Below are positions 21,386-26,406 of a DNA stretch of 26,406 nucleotides, in pieces. The position numbers were made by a program, and so were the translations under genes. The notes below the pieces were generated by a model. That model had not been told where the DNA came from. It was given only the letters and a program-made list of their open reading frames with translations, and searched no databases. Positions within the stretch are counted from its first letter, which is position 1, and each line of letters begins with the position of its first letter. This stretch comes from DAOUCP01 sp034432155 (GTDB lineage: Bacteria > Chloroflexota > Anaerolineae > Epilineales > Epilineaceae): assembly GCA_034432155.1 (NCBI GenBank), contig DAOUCP010000090.1, positions 1 to 26,406 on the forward strand, read 5' to 3'.

Positions 21386-24300
21386 GCGCCTGGGCAGGAA
21401 GACGCGAGCGGCCGTGGCCAGTTCGTCGCGCGTGACGCCACCGCAGGCGTAGAGCGCGGCTCCGTAAGCGGCGGCGCCAAGGGCGGCCGTCGCTACGGCG
21501 GGCACCGAGAGCAGGCTCAGGACGGCCAGCAGCACTGCGGCCACGCTGGTGGCCAGGGCGGGGCGCCAGAGGAGGGCCAAGAGGGGCGCGTGGCCGAGAT
21601 CGCGCAGCCGCCAGCGGAAGGGGACCAGCAAGACCAGTTCGGACAGAATGGTCACCACGGCGGCGCCGGAATACGAAAAGCGAGGGATGAGGATCAGGTT
21701 GGCGACGACGTTGAAACTGGCTGCCAGAGCGAACGACCAGGTGATCCAGCGCTGCCGGTCGACGGCGATGAGCACGTACTGGGTGAGGCCGTTGGCGAAC
21801 GACAGGGGCAGGAACCAGATCATGATCTGCAGGGCGATGGCACCGTGGGGCAAGTACTGCCGGCCGGCTAACACCAGCACCAGTTCCTCGGCCAGAACGG
21901 TGGTGACGAGCGCCACCAGGAGCGCAATGGCAATCAACAGGCGGAGCCCGGCGTCGTAAGCCCGGCGGAGGCCGGCGGGGTCCGCCAGAGCGCGTCGACT
22001 CAGCAACGGGAAGAGCGCCATGGTGAAGTAGGCCGGGATGATCAACGTGGCGTCGACCCACTTGTAAGCGGCGGAGTACCAACCCACCACCGTGGAGCCC
22101 TTGATCTGATCCAAGAGCAGAACGTCGATCTTGAAGAACACCGTTTGGAGCAGGTGATTCAGCATCAAGGGCAGCGCTGCCGTGGTCATGGCGCCCATCG
22201 CCACCACCGAGACCGTTCGCGAGGCCGTGATGCCGGCCCGGATGGCCAGCACCCCAAGGATCGAGAAGGTGATCCAGTTGACGAGGATGGCGACGGCAGC
22301 CAGACCCACGAAGCCATAGCCGATGAGCAGGACCCACGCCCCGAGGGTCACCTTCGCCAGCGTCGAGACGATCGATACTCCGGCCGGAAGGACCATCCGT
22401 TCTCGGGCTTGGAACAGACTAGTGAGGGCCGCGTTCAGGTTCCCTGGGATGAGCGCCAGCGCCAAGAGACCGATCGCCCACAGGGTGTCGGTGGCCATCG
22501 GTGACCCGGTAAGCTGACGAACGGCCACGTAGCCTGCCAGGAGGGGCATGGCGAGGCACCACAACACCAGTCGCAGGAGCGACGTGTTGGTCAGATACAG
22601 GGCGCCTCGATCCGGCTGGCGGGCCACGTCCCGGGCGGTCAGCAGATTGAGCCCGAAGTTGGTGAAGATTTCTGCGAAGCCGATGACCACGATAGCGGTG
22701 TAGTACTTGCCCGCGTTGTCGGGTCCTAGGATGCGCAGCATTAGCATGGCGAAGGCGAAGTCGACCACCTTGGTGAGCAAGGCGGCGGCCATGGGCCCCA
22801 GGCTGTTCACCGCGACGCGACGGACCGGGTCGCCGTCGTCGGCGCTGACGAAGCGCACCCACAGCGCGTAAGCCATGGTGAGGAAGAGCAGCGTCAACCC
22901 CAGGAAGGTGCTGTACAGGCCCACCTTCACCGACAGGGGGGAGTAGGCCAGCCGCACCGTGGACAGCCCTTGCGGCACTGGCACGGCGCGCAGCATGCCG
23001 TCGGCGCGATAGACGGGGACCTCCACCTCGACCGGCCCCTTGGTCCCGACGGTGGTCACCCAGGCTCGCCAGCCAGGAAACCAGGCCTCCGAGAGGACCA
23101 GCATGGCGCCGGGGGTGGCACCGTAGACCTCGACCTCGAACCCGTTGGGCGTCTCGGTGTCGCTGCGTACCGTGATCGACGGTCGAAACACCTGGCGACC
23201 CGGCTCCAGTTCGCGCCACACGACCTTCTTGGGCGCTTCTTCGAGGAGCGCCACCTGGCTCGGATCGAAGGTCGCCAATCGGCCATGCAGGGAACCGGCG
23301 TCGGTGTGGACCTCCACCTGATTTACGAGCCAGGCGCGCGGCAGCGCCCGGAGGTTCTCATAGACGCGCGCGCTCGAGTCCTGGTAGACCAGTTTGAGCC
23401 AGCTTTCGGCCAGCGTCTCGGTGGTCACGATGTACCGGACTCCCAGGGCAGCGATCAGGGGGTGCGCCAAGGCGTCGACGTCCGGCAGATTCCCGATCCG
23501 GTTGTACGTGAGCATGCCCGCGGGGGGCCGCAGCGGCATGACGGTCTCGAGGCTGTCGACCGTCCAGCGCGGGATGATCGAGTCGTAGGCCCGCACGTCC
23601 GGAACGCCGAAACGCATCGCAGTGTTGGGCCACAGCACCTTGGCCGAACCATAACCGGCCACGCGACCCCATTTGACGCGGCACGCGTCCTGCAACCAGG
23701 CCACGGCGGCCGGCCGGACTTGGGCTAACTCTGCCGGCGCGGCTGGCTGAAAGCGATAGCTGACCAAGAGAAGGTCGATGGCGGTGACGAAGAGCATCAG
23801 CCTCGCAGCCGCGCGTTGGCGCTCGGGGCGTCCCAGGCTGCGGTGCAGGAGCACCAGGGCCACGCCGGAGAGGCTCAAGAACACGGCGAGGTGCGTGAAA
23901 TTCCAGTACTGGTAGCTGGCGAAGGCTTCGAGGGTGGCGAAATGAGCCAGCGCGGCCTCTCGCGCACCCGGCAGGCGGCCGAGGACGGTCTCCGTCCAGT
24001 CGACCCAGACGCGAGGACGCCCGACGGCGAAGGCGAGCACCGTCAGCAGCATCGCGCCCAGGGCGGTCATCAAGGCACCTAGGGCGGCCAGGCGTCTTGC
24101 CACCCACGGATCGCGACTTGCCGCCTCCAGGCCCGTGCCGGCCAAGAGCACGACGGTCAGGGCGAAGGGGAAGATCCAGCGGAAGGGCGTGTGCAGTTGA
24201 TCGGCCCCGGGCAACCACCGGAAGAGCAGGCGGTAGGTTGGCAGCCCGAAGACGAGGGACAGGCACCACAGGCCGAAGCCGGCCAGAAACCAGACGAACG

Positions 24301-25528
24301 GCTTGCGTCGGCCGGCCAGCAAGCCACCGACGGCCAGGCCGAAGGTCAGGATGCCCAGGTAGCAGGCCGCTTCCACGTAGTTCTTGGCGCCCCAGTCGAC
24401 CCCCCACATGGCATCGCGCGGCAGCTTCCGGAGCTGGCCGCTCACGATGTCCCACACGGCATGATGGGCCGGATTGCCATAGGCGTCGGGAACCAGGAAG
24501 GTAAGCAGTTGACGCCAGCCGAAGGCGTAGCCAACGACGGTGTCGTAGCTCGCGGCCCCACTCCGCCAGTTGGTGCGCGCGAACTCCAGAAACGGGATGA
24601 GCTGGACTCCGGCGACCAGAGTGCCGGCCAAAGCTCCCAGGGACAGCCAAACCGCCAGGCGGAGCCCTGCCTGCCGATGGGCATGGCGCGTAACCAGAAG
24701 GATGCGGAACAGCCCGTAGGCCAGGGCCAAGAGAGCGGCATGGGCGAGGGCCTCGGCATGTCCGGCGAGACCGATCATGGCCCAGCTGAGACCGAGGAGG
24801 ATCACCAGCGTCGCCGTGCGGCCGCGCGGCAGCCAGTGGCTCGCGCCCGGCCGACCGGCTTGCTGCGCCAACCACTCGATGACCGCGAGCAGCAGAGGTG
24901 TCCAAGCCATCCCTGCCTGGATCATCGGGAATACGCCGTTCGCAACCACCAGGCTGCTCGTCGACCACGCCAGGCCGATGATGGTGGCGGTGGAGCGTCG
25001 CCAACCCAGGGCCCGGCCGAGCGCGTACATCGCCAGGCCGGCCAGCCACAAGTGCAGAAGGGCGCTCCAGCCAAACGCTCGCTCGGCGCCCAACAGCAGG
25101 TGCAAGAGAAACGTCGGATAGAGCATCGAGTGCTGGGCTGCGGCGAGGAAGGGCATGCCGCCAGCCAACTGCGGGTTCCAGAGCGGCACGGCGTTGTGGC
25201 GGAGGGACTCGACGGCGTACTGCTTCCACACCAGATTCTGGAAGACCAGGTCGGACACCAGTCCGTTCTGCGGCGTTGTGATGCCGTGTCGCTCGAGCGA
25301 GTCGCGAAACAGCGGATCGACGACCAGGGCATCGAACGGCACGAGCGAGCGGCCTCCCAGCGTCACGGCAGCACACAGCGCCAAGGGAACGAGGAACAGG
25401 AGGAGCTCGCCCACCAGGATGCGGCGCGCCCACGCCTTGGCGTGGCCGGCAAGGCCGCGCCGGACGCTCGGCCAGTCGGCTCGCGTCCAAAGGTTGCGGC
25501 GGCGAAGCTGAGAAGGTGGTTGGCTCAA
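21344..25528 (-). CDS. Fusion of a YfhO-like membrane protein and a MOP-superfamily polysaccharide flippase
   Basis: About 1,394 aa. I chose the TTG at 25528 (GGGAG four bases upstream); the longer frame upstream only reads through a tandem repeat. Residues 1-890 resemble YfhO, a GT-C-fold-like polytopic membrane protein: first helix at 37-57, then the diagnostic segment VPLWNPQLAGGMPFLAAAQ, many hydrophobic helices, and a large extracytoplasmic domain ending LSEAWFPGWRAWV...VYRADGMLRAVPVP before a last helix. From about 905 to the end is a complete MATE/Wzx-like flippase (LGPMAAALLTKVVDFAFAMLMLRILGP, then about 12-14 helices). YfhO proteins act in transfer of lipid-linked sugars, and Wzx-type proteins flip lipid-linked glycans, so one polypeptide may couple flipping to transfer. 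I see no frameshift signature at the junction. The partner glycan genes are not in the window. Confidence 0.85.
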   Translation of the reverse strand: MSQPPSQLRRRNLWTRADWPSVRRGLAGHAKAWARRILVGELLLFLVPLALCAAVTLGGRSLVPFDALVVDPLFRDSLERHGITTPQNGLVSDLVFQNLVWKQYAVESLRHNAVPLWNPQLAGGMPFLAAAQHSMLYPTFLLHLLLGAERAFGWSALLHLWLAGLAMYALGRALGWRRSTATIIGLAWSTSSLVVANGVFPMIQAGMAWTPLLLAVIEWLAQQAGRPGASHWLPRGRTATLVILLGLSWAMIGLAGHAEALAHAALLALAYGLFRILLVTRHAHRQAGLRLAVWLSLGALAGTLVAGVQLIPFLEFARTNWRSGAASYDTVVGYAFGWRQLLTFLVPDAYGNPAHHAVWDIVSGQLRKLPRDAMWGVDWGAKNYVEAACYLGILTFGLAVGGLLAGRRKPFVWFLAGFGLWCLSLVFGLPTYRLLFRWLPGADQLHTPFRWIFPFALTVVLLAGTGLEAASRDPWVARRLAALGALMTALGAMLLTVLAFAVGRPRVWVDWTETVLGRLPGAREAALAHFATLEAFASYQYWNFTHLAVFLSLSGVALVLLHRSLGRPERQRAAARLMLFVTAIDLLLVSYRFQPAAPAELAQVRPAAVAWLQDACRVKWGRVAGYGSAKVLWPNTAMRFGVPDVRAYDSIIPRWTVDSLETVMPLRPPAGMLTYNRIGNLPDVDALAHPLIAALGVRYIVTTETLAESWLKLVYQDSSARVYENLRALPRAWLVNQVEVHTDAGSLHGRLATFDPSQVALLEEAPKKVVWRELEPGRQVFRPSITVRSDTETPNGFEVEVYGATPGAMLVLSEAWFPGWRAWVTTVGTKGPVEVEVPVYRADGMLRAVPVPQGLSTVRLAYSPLSVKVGLYSTFLGLTLLFLTMAYALWVRFVSADDGDPVRRVAVNSLGPMAAALLTKVVDFAFAMLMLRILGPDNAGKYYTAIVVIGFAEIFTNFGLNLLTARDVARQPDRGALYLTNTSLLRLVLWCLAMPLLAGYVAVRQLTGSPMATDTLWAIGLLALALIPGNLNAALTSLFQARERMVLPAGVSIVSTLAKVTLGAWVLLIGYGFVGLAAVAILVNWITFSILGVLAIRAGITASRTVSVVAMGAMTTAALPLMLNHLLQTVFFKIDVLLLDQIKGSTVVGWYSAAYKWVDATLIIPAYFTMALFPLLSRRALADPAGLRRAYDAGLRLLIAIALLVALVTTVLAEELVLVLAGRQYLPHGAIALQIMIWFLPLSFANGLTQYVLIAVDRQRWITWSFALAASFNVVANLILIPRFSYSGAAVVTILSELVLLVPFRWRLRDLGHAPLLALLWRPALATSVAAVLLAVLSLLSVPAVATAALGAAAYGAALYACGGVTRDELATAARVFLPRRQAGREPLSTAAET

Positions 25529-25539
25529 GGCGCTCCCGA

Positions 25540-25722
25540 GAGGCAGAGGATAACGGCCCTGTCGCGGCGACGCCAGTATGGACCGCTCACGCCCTCGCGC
25601 GAGGCAGAGGACAACGAAGCCGCCGCGGTGCCGTCTGTAGGGACCGCTCTCGCCCTCGCGCGAGGCAGAGGACAACGAAGCCGCCGCGGTGCCGTCCGTA
25701 TGGCCCGCCTCGTCCTTCTTTG
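25540..25722 (-). repeat. 61-bp tandem repeat, three copies, upstream of the YfhO-flippase gene
   Basis: Units start at 25540, 25601 and 25662 (each opening GAGGCAGAGGA on the plus strand), with a degenerate fourth trace near 25732. The two outer-boundary junctions at 25601 and 25662 carry the palindrome CCTCGCGCGAGG. The array fills most of the gap between the flippase gene and rpsT; the rest is the rpsT terminator and about 90 bp without visible signals (25799-25887). Confidence 0.88.
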
Positions 25723-25766
25723 CGTTCTGGAGCGCCAGAGGACGAGAGCGCCCTTCCGACGACGGG

Positions 25767-25798
25767 GAAAGGAAACCACCACCCCAGGGGGTGGTGGT
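25767..25798 (-). terminator. Rho-independent terminator of rpsT
   Basis: Perfect ten-base inverted repeat (25775-25784 with 25789-25798, loop four bases). On the minus strand it is followed by TTTCCTTT at 25774-25767. It lies 90 bp downstream of the rpsT stop, the expected place for its terminator. Confidence 0.8.
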
Positions 25799-25887
25799 CG
25801 GTGGTTGCCCGAAACGGCGGCGGGCTGTTGCGCCCCGGCACCCTGGCGTGGCGTGCCGGGCAAGCCGGTGCCCGAACGCAGGGCCGT

Positions 25888-26154
25888 CTACTCGGCCTGG
25901 CGGTGCAAGGCCCGCATCAGGCGCGACTTACGACGAGCAGCATTGTTGCGATGGATGACGCCCTTCTGGGCCGCCCGGTCGAGTGCGCGGCACGCCCGCT
26001 GGATCACCTGTTCGGCCGTCGCCCGATCGCCGGCGGCGAGCGCCACGCGCGCCTTCTTGACGAAGGTGCGCGAGCGACTTCGGTACCAGCGATTCCGCGC
26101 ATGACGCACGCGGTCCTGGCGAGCGCGCTTCTCCGCAGACTTAATGTTGGCCAA
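25888..26154 (-). CDS. rpsT: Small ribosomal subunit protein bS20
   Basis: 88 aa, the normal S20 length. It binds 16S rRNA near the 5' domain of the 30S subunit. The sequence opens MANIKSAEKRARQD and is highly basic and helical, with the family signature RNNAARRKSRLMRAL near the C-terminus. The start is TTG at 26154, with AAGGAG eight bases upstream; TTG starts are known for rpsT in other bacteria, where they take part in autoregulation. It is monocistronic, with its own promoter (26214-26242) and terminator (25767-25798). Confidence 0.97.
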   Translation of the reverse strand: MANIKSAEKRARQDRVRHARNRWYRSRSRTFVKKARVALAAGDRATAEQVIQRACRALDRAAQKGVIHRNNAARRKSRLMRALHRQAE

Positions 26155-26213
26155 GGCGGGGTCTCCTTGCTTTCGATATTGCGTGCCCTGTCAAGCGGCT
26201 TGGGCGAGCGAGG

Positions 26214-26242
26214 ATTATAGCCAGGGTGGGCGCACGGACCAA
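26214..26242 (-). promoter_or_regulatory. Promoter of rpsT
   Basis: On the minus strand: TTGGTC (26242-26237), a 17-bp spacer, then a perfect TATAAT (26219-26214). Transcription would start near 26207, giving a leader of about 52 nt to the TTG start. A perfect TTGACA also occurs downstream of it (26194-26189), without a matching -10. Confidence 0.75.
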
Positions 26243-26380
26243 ACAGGGCTGGGTTCCGGGGGCTCGCGGCTGCAGTTGGGTTGCGCTGACTGCGGATGCG
26301 CCCGCGGGAACGCGGTTAGGCCTGCGCCGCACCGGCGGCGGATGCGCCGCGGCCACCCCGCCGTGAGGGAAGAAGGGCCG

Positions 26381-26406
26381 GCCCGGACCCTCGCGGGGGT
26401 CCGGGC
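26381..26406. terminator. Strong hairpin at the window edge, probable terminator of an off-window gene
   Basis: Perfect ten-base stem GCCCGGACCC / GGGTCCGGGC around TCGCGG, running exactly to the last base. On the minus strand it would be followed by a pyrimidine-rich tail (CGGCCCTTCTTCCC), which suits a terminator for a minus-strand gene beyond the window. The plus-strand side cannot be seen. The preceding gap (26243-26380) holds no convincing gene. Confidence 0.45.

Noticed and set aside
25529..25675. Upstream extension of the YfhO-flippase reading frame
   Set aside because: It reads only through the 61-bp repeats and has no homology-like content; the TTG at 25528 has a ribosome-binding site.
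25540..25722. CRISPR array
   Set aside because: Units are contiguous direct repeats without unique spacers, and no cas gene is present. The same applies to the other four arrays.
24191..26104. 637-codon plus-strand open frame antisense to the flippase fusion, repeats and rpsT
   Set aside because: Runs through a tandem array, a terminator and two real minus-strand genes; composition typical of antisense frames in GC-rich DNA.
26189..26194. Perfect TTGACA (minus strand) as an rpsT promoter
   Set aside because: No acceptable -10 at 16-18 bp downstream; the TATAAT promoter just upstream explains rpsT better.

Overview
The window (26,406 bp, very GC-rich) looks like chromosomal DNA of a member of the Chloroflexota, probably a thermophilic or thermophile-related lineage. 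This is an inference. It rests on the Thermus-like unmodified-type EF-P loop, the large secreted proteins built from DUF11/Big_1/SdrD_B-type beta domains that end in a Y-[LF]-P-L tail, the YfhO-type membrane protein next to a flippase, and frequent TTG/GTG starts with stop/start overlaps. No 16S or other phylogenetic marker is present, and I found no tRNA, CRISPR array, insertion sequence or phage gene.

Left part, minus strand (1-6.6 kb). An extended -10 promoter drives a DinG-like exonuclease/helicase. Its stop overlaps the start of efp (elongation factor P). After 60 bp comes a sulfate-type ABC transporter: an ATPase carrying an unusual C-terminal universal-stress-protein-like extension, a lipoprotein substrate-binding protein, and the first codons of a permease that runs off the window. 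Divergently, on the plus strand (6.8-9.1 kb), lies pyrG (CTP synthase), translationally coupled through a GTGA overlap to an uncharacterised helical 199-aa protein.

Middle part, plus strand (9.1-21.2 kb). This is a cell-surface cluster. A clear promoter (TTGACC-17-GATAAT) precedes two adjacent paralogous secreted proteins. Both have a four-cysteine N-terminal domain that I do not recognise, a low-complexity linker, one SdrD_B/dockerin-like Ca-binding-type beta domain, and a C-terminal sorting-type signal (LPATG in one, degenerate LPGAG in the other). A hairpin terminator follows, then a giant multidomain subtilase (about 1,831 aa), a small FmdB-type zinc ribbon, a hairpin-rich spacer, and a 965-aa secreted Big_1/DUF11 protein.

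Right part, minus strand (21.3-26.2 kb). A 1,394-aa fusion joins a YfhO-like polytopic membrane protein to a complete MOP-superfamily flippase. Beyond it is rpsT (ribosomal protein S20) with its own consensus promoter and terminator. The flippase fusion converges on the surface cluster and could supply lipid-linked glycans for surface glycoproteins; that link is inference only.

The most striking non-gene signal is a set of five short-period tandem repeat arrays (39, 42, about 73, about 44 and 61 bp). All lie within or at the edges of the surface/glycan genes and none was seen in the housekeeping genes. Two of them re-duplicate the 3' end of a gene including its stop codon. The best candidates for something undescribed are the paired four-Cys LPXTG-type proteins, the ABC-Usp fusion, the YfhO-flippase fusion and these gene-end duplications.
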